From NCBI GenBank assembly GCA_018881555.1, contig JACAXG010000034.1:3792615-3856614 (forward strand): a DNA stretch of 64,000 nucleotides, written 5' to 3'. Below are positions 27,890 to 40,372 of the stretch, piece by piece. The DNA is from Amblyornis subalaris (lineage: Eukaryota > Chordata > Aves > Passeriformes > Ptilonorhynchidae). The notes beneath the pieces are model-generated. The model had not been told where the DNA came from. It worked only from the letters and a program-made list of their open reading frames with translations, and ran no database searches. The number at the start of each line of letters is the position of its first letter. Within the stretch, counting starts at the first letter, position 1. Both the position numbers and the translations under genes were made by a program.

Positions 27890-28470
27890 CCTGGCCAGCT
27901 GGGAGGAGCTGCTGTAGAAGGCAGGACTCCAGGTTAGAGGGATATCTGGCCTGACTTAGCAATGCCTTCTGACATCCTTAACAGACGGAGAGCCACAGCT
28001 GGTAGCGTCCTGCCCACCCCCTGTGCCTGCCTGGCACTGCAGATCCCTGCACAGCTCCGAGGAGCCGGGTGNGTCCGGAGGAGAGCTCACAGCGAGACTG
28101 TGCTGGGGCAGCTGCAGTCAGCACACTGCACTGCACATAACCAANTGCTGAACAGACCCGTTAGCTCAGGCTCAGCAGCATTTTTAGCGCTCTTCACGGG
28201 TTGGTACCACTCTGCACATCAGTTAATAAACCCTTCTGACCCTCCTGCTCTTGTGCCTCGTAAGTCTCAGGGCTCCAACAACTGTTATTGGGCTAATAGA
28301 CCCATCTGGAGCATCGAGAATATGCTTGCACTCAGCCCCATCAGCACGGTGGAGATATCTCAGCGTATCTGAATCCATCAGCAGGGCTGATGAGCCATAC
28401 TGTGCACCATAACAGGGCTGTGCTCCTGCTTCTAGAGCCCTGGCAGCCGCACTAATGTATTCACTGTGCT
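27890..28470. promoter_or_regulatory. GC- and CpG-richer patch, possible regulatory element or old LTR
   Basis: Against an AT-rich background this stretch has many more G and C, with roughly a dozen CpG sites spread over it (for example in GTAGCGTCC, CTCCGAGGAGCCGGG, TAGCGCTCTTCACGGG and CAGCGTATC). An AATAAA lies near 28,225. Open frames on both strands (136 plus, 120 minus) reflect the composition. It could be a promoter or enhancer, a solo LTR without defined ends, or simply a compositional bump. Sequence alone cannot decide. Confidence 0.3.
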
Positions 28471-28491
28471 GTATCTCAGGCACGGAAAACC

Positions 28492-28563
28492 TGTAATCCC
28501 TCTTATTTTTACAATTACAATTGTAAATCCCTCTTATTTTTACAATTACAATTACAATTACAA
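28492..28563 (+). repeat. 30-base tandem duplication running into an (ATTACA)n run
   Basis: The unit starting TGTAAATCCCTCTTATTTTT is present twice, about 31 bases apart, each followed by ACAATTACAATT. The second copy extends into extra ATTACA units. The junction forms a perfect 12-base palindrome, TTACAATTGTAA (28,515-28,526). Confidence 0.85.
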
Positions 28564-29546
28564 GGATTGCCCTTGTAAAATCCAAATCTTGTTCCTTATA
28601 CTTTCAGCTTTCAAAGAGACTCTTTTACTGCATTTTTCCATGCTGTTCGCATTTTGCTACCATTTAAAACACACTAAAACACTGCTGATGGTGTGAATCA
28701 TAGTAAACGTTTCTGGTAATTCTTTAAAAAACCATGAGACAAAAAAAACACCCCACCACTAAAAACAACTTACAGAGAGGTAAAAAGATGAAAGCTTGAC
28801 TGTGACTTNGTACAGACCCTCTATGCACTGAGTGCTGCTGACCCACTAGGTGATTTCACCATTTTCCTGCCACTTTCTAATGGGGATCCATGCACTAAGA
28901 CTCTAAGATTCTCTGAACTCCTTCTTCCTCAAAACACCCTTCACACAGGCAGATTAGCACTGAGATGCTCTTTTCTTTTCACCTCTGAGCTTAGTGTCAA
29001 AAATAAAATCGACATTTGTAATCAATTCCATTTGAGAGGTGTTTTGTTCTGAGGCAAAACCTAAATGATTAAATAGATTTTGCAAATACATGTTTAATTT
29101 CTGGGACTGAGTTATTTTACAAGACAATGTATAGTTGTTTCATTTGTTGTGCTCTTGAAGTAAAAGAGACCAAGTAGGAGATGTCATATCTTTGAATTAT
29201 TGTGGGTGATGGACAACAGACTGTGGTACCAATTTAGTGATAATGTCAGAAGCAAGCTACAAACAGATAAATAACGATGCTCTTGTAACAGCCAGACAGC
29301 TGAAACACACCCTGCTCAATGCACTACAAAGATAGACTTTCTGTACTGTCCCATTCAATTATTCTCCTCTTGTTTCTTGTTTCCCAGCACGTAATTGGAT
29401 TTTAAGAGAAGGCATCTCCAATTTCCAGGGCTTCATTTCTCTTCTGTTTTTCTTCTGATTTCATCCAAACCTTTATCCTCACATCTTATACAGAATCAGC
29501 CAAAGCCTTTCTAAACTTCTAAGCTACTCTTGAAGTCAAATGAAGT

Positions 29547-29605
29547 AAAAACAAACAAAAAAAANCAACCAAACAAACAAACACCAAACAAACCAAAACA
29601 AAAAG
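29547..29605 (+). repeat. A-rich (CAAA)n low-complexity tract
   Basis: Irregular repeats of CAAA, CAAAC and CCAAA with one N inside. It is simple sequence. It could be an old poly(A) tail, but no retroposed body is recognisable beside it. Confidence 0.8.
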
Positions 29606-31872
29606 TCTTCAAAAGTGAAGGACTTGATGATGCTAAGTGCAGAGAGNTGTTCCTAATGTGGTGAAGGCATCACTGTTGCAACTGTTGAAGAATCTGCAGC
29701 AACACAGGCCCTCACAGAATCAGTCTCTTAACAAGAAAAAGGTATGATTTAACTGAGAAAAAGGAACTTCAGCCTTATTTAAGCACACATTCAAAATGAG
29801 AGTAAGAAAACAGTGACTGTTTCTACCCTAATATTAAGAGCATTATTCAGAATGCATTCCTGTAGCAGTTTTCCTTCCATAACCAAAGGAAGTATCATAA
29901 CACACTGTAGGAAACAATATACATTTAATGAAAATACAATGAAGAAATTTCTGTCTTTGAGACTTATAACATGCATGTAGCTAGTCAGTTTTCAGAGATT
30001 TTTCNTTGCTGTTTGCTCAGGTTTTTTTTCTCCTTTGCAGAAAATAAATGCTTGTAACAACTTAGAGAAAGACCTGAGTTGACTATGATGCCATATTGTC
30101 TTCTTGGGTGGACAAGAAGTGTTCATTAAACCACCTTCTGAAAGACTGAATTACCAACTGCATCTCATTCAAAGATAAAGTCTTGCTTTAAGCCCAAAAA
30201 GGCAACACTCTCAAAACCCACTGGCTAATTTCTTTCCCAGCAAGTAATTCCCCATCAACTGAAGAAACTGAGCACACCCCCNTTATTTATGAGTCTGTGC
30301 TCTCCCTTCCCACACCAAGCAAGGCTGTGATACTCCCTACACTTGCTAATTCTGACAATGCCATATCTGTGGACGCCCAGTAAGTCATGCTGGGAACAGC
30401 TGTAAACTGGCGAGCACCNACCCGGTACCAGCACCTTTGTGATAGAAGACAGCACATCAGCAAGTGTGGCTGTTCATACCTTTAAAATTCTAAGTCTATT
30501 CAANCTACTTTTGAAAAGCAAAGTCTCTGGTTGCAGGCTCTGCTGTACACTACAGCTAGACCAGCTGCTCCAGTCGGTCTGAAGGGTATATAATTGTAGG
30601 GTCTCTGAGAATGACATTGAGAATGCACTGGAAAACTGGACCATAATCTACACAAAAGATTTGATACTTGAGAAGCAAGTAGGACCTTCTACAAGTAGCC
30701 CATGGAAGGATCAGAATGGTTTTCACTTCATTCTCCCCCTGAGGAGTTCATCAAATCTCGCTTTTCAGAAGCAGCCAGGGAGATTCAGGCTGCTAAAGCA
30801 ATTCCCAGGAGCTGCTTGGACCTGCTCAAGTGTGAAGCAAGAAACCATAAACAGCCACCCGCCTCTGCAGTTAATCTCTGCAAACTGCTTGCTCTCTAAC
30901 ACAGGCAAAGAAACTCCAGTGCCTATTTTTACCAAAGGTTTATGTGGCATGCTTTGACACACTGTCCAGACAGAACACATAACTTGTGTCTTGTTATCAT
31001 CTCTTTATTCTGGTCTCCTCTGTAAATTTACAAAGTGGTACCTTTGTTAAAGCAGCGCATAAGTACATGCTACATAAAATCTCAAATGTGGTCAATAATG
31101 GTTATATTACAGCTACAATACTGCCTTGCTATAAAACTTAAATAATGAGATAGGCCAGAAGAAACCACAATGGCAAGTATCCCACCTGGTGTATTTTTTC
31201 AAATTAAATAACCCTTATCCCTTTTGACAGGTTCAAAGCCAGCCCAGGACATGCAGCCATCTGCGCACAGGACAGCAATAAACGTGACTTCTGTTACTGC
31301 CTGAAGAAGGTGCCACCTTCAAGCTGGGAGCAAACATATGCAAGCCAAGGCACTCCAGGAGAATTCAGNTATTTTCAAATCACCCTTATTCCTCAACCAT
31401 CATTCTTTTTANCTTTGGAAAGTGTCTTTTCAACTAAGCTACTCTCATCTTCACACTTTATTTTCTGCTTAACTCCCTTTTTCTGTGGTATTGCACTGAA
31501 TATAAATAAACACCTTGTTTTCCACAAAGGTCACATTTTCCCTTGAAGGGCAATTTATACAAAGCTTATGGCAGCACTCTTATTATTGTCTAAAGGTATC
31601 TGTAATTGTGGTTATGCCCTTTGCTAGCACTATGCAATTGCCGTGAATTGGCTAAACGAATTAAAAATACAAATATATTGTCATGTGTTCACGTAGTCAA
31701 GACTGATCTTTAATTATTTATCGAGCTTTCATGACTCAGNGCTGTGTAGAGCAAGTATTGTTAACTAGGATTACTCAATGATTTATGGGACACATCTATA
31801 TCAGTTAATTATTACAACAATTTTCTATTACGTATCAGAAACCTATGTCTTTCCCATTTAAAGTTTAGGGCT

Positions 31873-31936
31873 GTTTTATTTAAAAATATAATATTATTAT
31901 AATATAATATTTTATTTAAAATATAATATGATTATT
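31873..31936. repeat. AT-only minisatellite-like tract
   Basis: Almost pure A and T. The word TTTTATTTAAAATATAATAT occurs twice about 36 bases apart (the first copy has one extra A), separated by ATTATTATAATATA. The tract is self-complementary in places and could form hairpins. Confidence 0.75.
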
Positions 31937-33475
31937 AGTCCTTCTATGAAGTAGAAGTGTTAATAATGAAATGGACCTGCACTCAAAATGAAGCTGATGC
32001 ACATCGAAATCAAGTTCTGGCTTGATTTCTATCCAGTTCTGGNGGAAATTACATGGAAAAGAGAATCCCCATGGGAAGGAACAATGTACAAGCCTCTTCT
32101 GCAACAGCAAGCTGCAACTCCTAGCTAAAAAGCAGTTATTTGTCCCCACTGACAAGGAGCATAATTGGAAATGTTAATATGCCTGACACAGAAAAAGAGT
32201 ATAATTCTTTCAAACTACCAAAATTGCTTCAAAGAGCTACTGATGCATTGACTTTTTTTCCCCTGACGTTAAAATAAAAGCAGAAAGAATACTAGTATAG
32301 ACTCCCTATGTAGTCCACTGTCCTGCTAGAACCAAAATAGAGCCTGCAGGACAGAGATCAGTCGGGAAGCTTACATTCATCTGGCCCCAGCTGAGATTAC
32401 TTCAGAGCAGCGTTGTAAAGCTCCTGTTCAGAAACCAGCCTGGACACAATGCCCTTTAATTCCAGATTCAGATTAGCAAAGCACACAGAGCAATTCCATT
32501 CATTGACAACGTGAATGTCCTTAAATCCAATAAATTTACCTACCTGAACACTCCAGGTTACACTATTTATTTAAACTTCAACACATTCTTTAGGTATCTC
32601 CATGACACTTCTCAATGCAGTATACATACATGAAAAAAACGCCTAGGTTTAGGTGTGCTGAATTTCTTTCTTTATGCATTTTCAGGGAGAATTTTAAAAT
32701 GCTTTTCTACAATCTTGAGTCTGCTGAATGATGGGCAAATTGTACAATTAGTTTCATCCATACCGAATGAGGGTTATCACATTCTAGTGAAGATAAGAAG
32801 AAATGACATTGCTGCATCCCAGAGCTACTCCTTGAGAACGAGCTAAATATAAAAGGTCTAATTGTCTACTTGCATAAGTTAAAAAACTTCAGCTTTTGCC
32901 AATGCTTTGAAGGGAATTCAAAAGTTCTCCTCGAGAGACAGATTCTCTACAGGCATTGGCACATCACCACCTAGGTTTTCTACCTACTCATATTCATAGC
33001 AGAGAAGTACCACAACACAGAGTCCTGTCATAAATGGAGGTTGTGTGATTCTCAAGAAATAGCTGATTTTCCAGTTTCACANCAATTCTGTTTTGCCCTA
33101 TATGGCATCTAGGATGTTGTACTCATGTAGGTCTGTTTTGTAGTCCTTTTTTTCCTCTCTCTGTGTTTGCTCATCTCCCATGCATGCTCAACCAANCTGT
33201 ATAGTTCTGAAAAGCACCAATTAGCCAGTGACACTGACACTCTAGCAGTGTGCCTGAGGACCTTTCCTCGAGTTCTCACCTTTACCTCTGANCTAATGAT
33301 AAGTAAATATCATCACTTCAACCTTCATAGCTTAAGAAAACNAAAGCATCCTGAGGGCAAATGTAGGTATAAAGGAAAGCCATTTATGTCTTCACTCTGC
33401 TGAACTCACATAATAAGACTATGTCTCAGGCATTTTATCTGTCATTTTAATGTGTCAAGTGAACGGGTTATTGGC

Positions 33476-33775
33476 TTATTTCAGAGAGAGAACTGTCTCT
33501 TTGGGAGGGGACATCTTGACTTTTATGTGACCTGACTTTCTCCCTGAATAGCCAGACTTTGATTCAAATGCAAATATCTTCAGGGCAGCTTTCAACACGA
33601 TCAGTGTGTAAAAGCCATCAATAAAAAGAACGAAAAAATGACTAAAAATAATAAATGTCAAGCATGTGAGATGTCCATTAGTTTCGTCCAGACTTAGATC
33701 CATAAAATAGAAAGCAAACAGCAGGTGCCTGGCAAATTGATCTTCCGGAGTGCTTAGAAAGTTTAACCTTCTCAC
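33476..33775 (-). other. Unassigned 99-codon open frame, probably chance
   Basis: The conceptual protein has a hydrophobic stretch of about 30 residues in its middle, rich in Phe, Leu and Ile, and a basic C-terminal third. I recognise no family, and no splice sites or transcription signals support it. It is noted because it is among the longer minus-strand frames. Confidence 0.08.
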
Positions 33776-34844
33776 ACTTAGTCATCTACATCACTCCACT
33801 GCATGTTTAGCCCACTGAATAGTTCNAGCTCTCTGTGCATTTCACGTTTTTATTTATGAAAAAGAGCATATAATTGACTAAACTCTGCTCTCATTACTCC
33901 AGCTTTGTTTGTCAGGAGAGAGATGTGGGAAAACAAACAACTAGGCAGAACTTTAATCTTCTGCAATGCTTNCAGAAATTTATGCAAAAGTTAGAACTAG
34001 TAGCAGACACAATTTTTTGGGCAAGTTCATACTAGAAAATTTTGAAAAGGTATCTGTTGTGTGAGGAAAGGTCCAACTGGGAACCGAAATCCCTGGCTTG
34101 TACCTTGTATGGAATGTCCCAGAGTTACCAGGAACACTGTGCAACCACAGACAGTCCCTATCCCTCAGAGATTTAAAAGCGTTAAATATTTTGCAAGGTC
34201 AACTGTACCTAAAGAGGTACTGCATTGCCCAGCGTGAAGCCTCCACTTTCCTGTTTCAGTGAAATGATTAAAGTTCTATCAGTTTCCAATCCCTCGCTAA
34301 ATCTGCACAGGCAGACTAGAGTAAGTCCCATCTTGCTGAACTATTTTAGCAGGCACAATCAGACATAGCAGGCCTAGCTACAGTGTATTTCCCCTGACAG
34401 AGAGAGCCAAGTGAAGACAGGAATGGAGTCAGCATCCAAACTCCTTAGACTGGAGACAGACTGGTAAGGTCTGCTCTGAGATACACAGAGGAGTTCAGGA
34501 GAAGCTCTTCTCCTGCATATACAGTGTGACTGTGAACAGAATCCGACCACTCCTTTCCAGGGTACTTGTCAAATAACACAAGCAGGAAAGAGATGACCTA
34601 AATATCTTCTTGCTTTGCACTCTCCACTGCCAAATTTCTCTAGAAGAAACTGACTCTTATGTGTCTGCACTCCACAAGAAATACTAATTCATGTACAAAA
34701 AGCTGTTAAGTTGTATTCAGTCAGCTCTGACATTTGAAAATTCTCCTTTGGATCTCAGTATCAAAAATTAACTTTTTCTGTAATGCTTGTCAAGCAAACT
34801 GGGACTTTCAAGTGGTCTTCTTTCACAAAGAGGTCCAGAACGTT

Positions 34845-35340
34845 TTTTCTTATGCTTAAATGGCATTTCGTGTATTTCAGTTTCAGCCCATGGCTTCTTG
34901 TCCTGTCTTCAGATGAGAAGAGTTTGGCTCCATTGCTTTTACACCCTTGTTAGAAGTTATACACATCGATAAGACACTCCTCACAAATCTTCTGTTCTCA
35001 AGACCTAACAAAACAAGTTCTCTTGGCTTTTCCTGTATGAGAGATGAACCCATCCTCACGGCCCTTCACTAGACTTGCTTCAGTATGTCTGTGTCTCTTA
35101 GACTGGAGAACCCAGAACTGAACCCACAATACCAGATGTGTCTCAGCAGTGCTGAGTGGAAGCTTTTAACCTTCTGGCAGTGCTCTTCCTAATGCAGCCC
35201 AGCAGGCTGTTATCCTTCGCTGCCACAAGGGCATATTGCTGGCTCATGGTCAACCTGGTGCTCATCTACACCCTCAGAAACTTTTCTGATAGGTCTCCTT
35301 CCAGTCAGTCAGCCACCAGGCTGACAGATTTACAGGCATG
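34845..35340 (-). mobile_element. CR1 LINE fragment, minus strand
   Basis: Read on the plus strand this is the antisense of the CR1 3' region. It contains, in the expected order, a TTCTTATGCTTAAATGG-like piece, CTTGTCCTGTC with GAGAAGAGTTTGGCTCCAT, GGAGAACCCAGAACTGAACCCA, CTAATGCAGCCCAGCAGGCTGTTA, and TTGCTGGCTCATGGTCAACC. It is strongly diverged, with indels. The 3'-most part, with the ATTCTATGATT-type tail, would lie below about 34,845 and was not recognised, so the element is truncated or decayed at both ends. Confidence 0.85.
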
Positions 35341-38300
35341 TAAACAGATACAGGAAAACAACCCTCAATCCATGCCTTTNGAAGGATGTTAATTAATTGG
35401 ACAAGAAACAAAAAACTATTCACAGATATAATCCCAGGATTACAGCAAATGCCTCCTGGTAACCTAAAAATATTAACCAGAAAAAAAAAGAAAGTAAGCA
35501 AGTTGCCACACCNATGAACACAGCTCACTCAGGAAGAAAATACTAGATACAAAAGGGTTCTCTACCACAGCAGGAACCATCATCACAAAAAACAGTGTCT
35601 GGAATACAAACAAGCAAACCCAGAAATTAGATACAAAATTTGAGCCACTGAGACAAAGAAAAAGACTTCTTTCATCTGTTGATGGAAGCACAGACACAAT
35701 GTCCTTGAAGATAAAAGGCACAACAACCTTGTCACAGCTACTTTCTTCAATTCATTCCATGCCCTGATCCAGTCTGATCATGTACATTTTATGTATATTA
35801 GCCTGTGCTTAGACCCTATTTTTAGGTTGGATGAACCAGTTTCCTTCCAGTGCTGTAGTTCATCCAGGGATAGTTTGTTCCAAGGACTATTCTGTATACA
35901 GAGTATGCAAAAGATGCTCTGTCACATTGAATAGTCTTTGCTCCTCACACCAGTTCATCAGCATCCCAGCAAGTCTTGCACACTCAAACACTCCTTCCCC
36001 TCCTACTGGCTGTGTTTTAGCCCCTTGGAGTCCCAAGCCCTTCTGCACCAGTTCTGAGGCCACNATGAACAAGGAGGGAAAAGACTTCTCTCTCCTGACA
36101 GTGACCAAGCAGGTTCCTGTGACGCTGGGTGTCATTGCAGCCATCACAGAGCATAAGCACATCCTGCATGCCATTAACAGAAAATAAAAGATAATACGCG
36201 TGTATAAAACCTATCTACCAGAGGCAGAGAGACTGAGGACAGTGAGAAGAATAAGAACATGGCCCTGCTCTCTACCAGTTCATGCTACAGGAGAGCACAG
36301 TATGACACTTGACAGCGCAACCTCCNACTCCGCTTCACTGGAAGTGGAGATATATTTAATATGTAGTTACACTTCACTGGCTACCGTCACAAGCTCTGCA
36401 AGAAAAGCAAGAGACAGTAAATCAGTTGGTTAACAAAACAAGTGGGGCTAGTAAACTCCTTAGAGACAGTTCTTTCAGGAGAGAAAGGGAAACAGACACT
36501 GAAGTTCTCCCTAGAATGCCAGTGGAACAAGTGTAAATACATCTTACACACATCCTAAAATAGCTGCACTGAGATCTCTCTCTAAAGGTCTTTTCATAGA
36601 GCNCTTTTTTTTCTAACTTGGCTGACAAAACCTAAAAGGTAAACAAGAGAGGGATGCAGACACATTATTCCAACACTGGCATGAACAGTGTAGTTCTCCT
36701 TCACTATTTGTTTCCTACATTACACTCGGTAGGATTCTCACACATGATCAGCTTTCAGGTATCTCTGCCGCTACTGGAGTTCAAGAAGTAGCACACATGA
36801 CTTAGGAGCACAGTAGTTGTNCTTCAGTAAGGCCCGAAATTTGCAGCCTAGAAGTAAGTAGTTCCTGTAGCTGGTTTATTAGTAAAGATAAAATAAGGCA
36901 AATATTCATAACTCTCTTTTTGCCTTGCTGCAGGTAGGACTTGATAACCTTTGAGTAACTATGAAATTAAGAAAGTAAGCCTTGCAAGGTGCACCTGAGA
37001 GGAATGCATTGCAGACTCAGAATGCTCAATGAAACTTCCAATTATAAAGCAATGAATGAAAAATGCATGTAAATGTATATTGCCAAGGGCATTAAAAATC
37101 TAAACATGAAGATTAAGATCAAAGTTTATTTCCCTGGCAGAACATTCATTGAAGCAATCAAGAAATTTTTGCATAAATCCCATTAACTTTCTATACCAAA
37201 ACCAAAACACCCAAATATAACTTCCTAACCAAATTATGGTCTTGGCTCTTGAACAAATAAGCATTATCACTTAAAAAGAATGACACGTTTATGGGTGGAA
37301 AATAATGTTCAGGAAGCCGTATGAAGCAGCATCATTTTTTAAGCAGTCATCTCTCTTGATCTGAACCAAATGAATATTTGAAACTATCTTTCTTACAACG
37401 CATTGATCAAACTTGCCCTCTGAACACAGCAAAGAAAAATTGTCTAAAAATCAATATTTTTCTGGCAGTATATCTGAGGGGCACATCCTCCAACATCACA
37501 ACCTGTCCAACCGTGGAAAAGTCTGGCTGACTTGTGATAGATGAATAGCATTATGTCTCATCTAGTATTATTGAAACTTTTTTTTTAATAAAAGGATGGC
37601 ATTTCTACAATACTGAATACTGCATCCCAAAGTTCATTTCTTAATGTTAAAGCAGGGATTTAGTTCATATGCCTGAACTGATGTCTGACAGCTCAGGATG
37701 GTGGGAGTCAGCATCAGTCCTTTGGTATTCAGTCAGTCAATGGCTGGGCAACAAGAAACTGCAGCTGACAATGTTATCTGCACTGCATCTGAAACACTAT
37801 CTTTTTCTGCCAGTTCTGTCAATACAATGCAGGTGATGATAACCAGGAAATGGTTGTCTAAAATGCCCACATAATTGTCATGAAAAAAAAATCCCACCAA
37901 CTTTTAAGGAAACTCCTCTCCGACTTGAAAACCTTCTTTTGAATCTTTCCACACCAGTTTTTCCCCTTCTGTCAGATGAATAAAAGAGGGTTCCTTTTAA
38001 TGAGAAAGGTGATGACTATTTTTGATCTGCTACTTGCATTAGCAATCTACTCCAAATANCACTTCTATAGAGTACTTATGGTCTTGAGCATGCCATACAT
38101 CCTTGAACTCTTGCAAAACCAATTTTACACAATGAAATACCTACAGAAATACACTGAAATGACTCAGTTACACAGACACACACAGAGATATCAGACTGAA
38201 CTAAACCATCTCTCAGGATGGGAGAACATCAGAACTGGTTCCACGCTGTTTACTGGTACACTCAGCAAGCCTTTCCTTAGTAACTCTGCCAGAAGCCCAT

Positions 38301-38501
38301 GGCCTGGGAGCAGAAGAACATCNGTTCCATACTGTACAAGTTAAAAACACAAAATTGTCAGTGATACTGTACTTCCCATCATGGCAATTCAGCAAACTGC
38401 TTTCAAATTAAAGCAATGATGTGTGTTCATTACTCAGATTGTAATGAGCAAAATACGACTTCCTCTAGTAATACTCCATTCTGTCTTCACCAGGGGAGAG
38501 T

Positions 38502-38526
38502 TAAAAAAGAAAAAAGAAAAAGAAAA
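38502..38526 (+). repeat. A-rich GAAAAA purine tract
   Basis: Runs of five or six A separated by single G. Low-complexity sequence. Confidence 0.75.
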
Positions 38527-38753
38527 CAACATCTGTATTGTAAGGAAATACCAAAATAGCTTGAACATTATCTTGTAGAAGAGCCTGGGGAGGTTTAAAT
38601 AGGCAAGATCATTAGGTACTATTTACCTTCAGGAGTTTGAAGAATATTAGGGAGATAGTAAAATCTTGTTTTCATTTTCATCCAAACTTCAAAGTACATG
38701 AGATGTTAGGCTTTAAAAATAATTAAAACCAAAATGAAACACCACCAACAACC

Positions 38754-38765
38754 AAAAAAAAAAAA
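38754..38765 (+). repeat. Poly(A) run
   Basis: Twelve A residues after an A- and C-rich lead-in. No retroposon body was recognised beside it. Confidence 0.7.
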
Positions 38766-39927
38766 TCCAAAAGATGAAACACCTTACTGGGAAAGTATCC
38801 ACTCATGGAGATGCCTCAGCCCCTGCAAAATATCGTTTTCATGGTGGAGAAATGAATATATCAGTTGCTTCGATTCTGTCTTCAAAGGCTATTTGGAAAG
38901 ACTTTCATGTATGTCTGATTAGCAAAGGTGGAATACAACACCCGAGGCACTAGGAGGGATTTCTAGCTTGCTACTTCTTTTGAGGCTTTTTAAAATCAAA
39001 GCAGAAATTCAANTCACTGTTTAATTTCTAATATTTTGGACAGAGATTGGAAAAGTTCCAGACCAAGAAACTAAAAGAAATTAAGCATTATTGCAACATG
39101 CTCTAATCCAGTTGGGATATTCACTTTCAAAATATGTCCCAGGCACAAAGACAAAAACATAACTAGTTGCTTGTACATATAGGACTTAAAAAACTGTAGA
39201 GAGTGGAAGCTGGCACAGTAAGATGCACAATATAAGAAATGCCCAGAGGCTGGCATTCTTTGAACAGCCTCACTGCTCCCTGCTCAATGCTCCCATAGCT
39301 CCAGCAGCTCTCAGGATGATCAGCCACAACTGTAGGAGATAAGGACCAGGAAGAGGAGGAAGAAAACTTTCCTGTTTTCTTCTTCAACTGCTTCTCTTCT
39401 GGACAGTTCAGCAAATAAGTTTCTGGATAGTAGATTTCAAATCTGAATCAAGTTCCTCCATGGAGTTCAGTTAGACTTGATAAGGATCAATATGACACAA
39501 TCTCTTTAACAGCACTGGAAAAAAATAATTCTGGATCAGAAGATGGCCAGCTTTCTTGATGAAATCAAGAGAGCAGATGTGTCTCATTTCTTCTCAAGAC
39601 ACATCTGGACACAGATCTATCATGTCCCAACTGTATTATCTTGATAGATATAAAACTCAGTAGGCCTTTTTCCTATCTCTCTGAATTGGATTTGCTGCCT
39701 GGTTTAGAACTCAGCAGCATTATTATTTTCATGTCTTAAATTACAATACAATATGAAAAAACCNTACTGTGTCTACACAGTAATACCAGTAGTATTTGTT
39801 CTTAGAGTAGTTCAGTTCTGAGTTACAGAGTTTATATACCTCAAAAGTGCTGAAAGAAGAGTACGAAATTGTTTCTGTAGATAGTGATTAACTTTTGGGC
39901 CCACCAGCACCAGACTTCAATAAACAG

Positions 39928-40369
39928 GAGTGAGTTTAGTGGAGGAAAAGCTGAGATATTCAGGGTTGGAACATTACTCTCTGAGGAGGGGCTGAAGGAA
40001 CCTGGTTTGTTATACCTGGAGAAGACAAGGCTTCAAGGAGGACTTAAGAGCATCCTTCCAGACAACCTTATCAACAAAGCACGAGCAGGCTCTTCACAAT
40101 GGTGCATGATAGAAGGAAGAAACAGCTGTAAGTAGAAACNAGAGCATTTCAGACTTAATATAAAGAGAGGGAAAAACCTCAAGGACCATCAAACAGTGGA
40201 ACAGGTTGCCAAGGGAGGCTGCATGGTCTCCATACTTGTTGGTTTTCATGACCAGACTGAATAAATCCACGAGCAATCTGATCTGCTCANGTAGCTGTCT
40301 CAGCAGGAAATTGGATAAGAGATCTCCCGTGGTCCTTTTCAACCTGAATTACCTTATGATCCTATGATG
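39928..40369 (+). mobile_element. CR1 LINE fragment, plus strand, with 3' end
   Basis: Sense CR1 3' region. It reads CTGAAGGAACCTGGTTTGTTATACCTGGAGAAGACAAGGCTTC (seen from 39,991), then GACTTAAGAGCATCCTTCCAG, CAGTGGAACAGGTTGCCAAGGGAGGCTG (from 40,193), and ends in TCCTTTTCAACCTGAATTACC with a TTATGATCCTATGATGG tail, the degraded form of CR1's ATTCTATG-type terminal repeat. The tail near 40,369 marks the true 3' end, and the 5' side is truncated as usual for CR1. Divergence from the consensus I remember is high, so the insertion is old. Confidence 0.9.
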
Positions 40370-40372
40370 GCA

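Larger units (their letters stand above)
28565..34840. other. Non-coding stretch with simple repeats
   Basis: No exon or transposable element was recognised. Low-complexity tracts lie at 29,547-29,605 and 31,873-31,936 (listed separately). Open frames do not exceed 99 codons and none shows a domain. Confidence 0.55.
35345..39925. other. Non-coding stretch, simple repeats only
   Basis: Open frames (up to 122 codons at 37,976-38,344 plus) show no domain. A purine tract lies at 38,502-38,526 and an A run at 38,754-38,765. No exon or further CR1 piece was recognised. Confidence 0.55.

Noticed and set aside
28223..28585. 120-codon minus-strand open frame
   Set aside because: Its N-terminal part is the translation of the ATTACA tandem repeat. 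The rest follows the GC-rich patch.
35831..36187. 118-codon plus and 95-codon minus open frames over the same bases
   Set aside because: No domain, mutual overlap on opposite strands and an N inside. Consistent with chance in a slightly GC-richer stretch.
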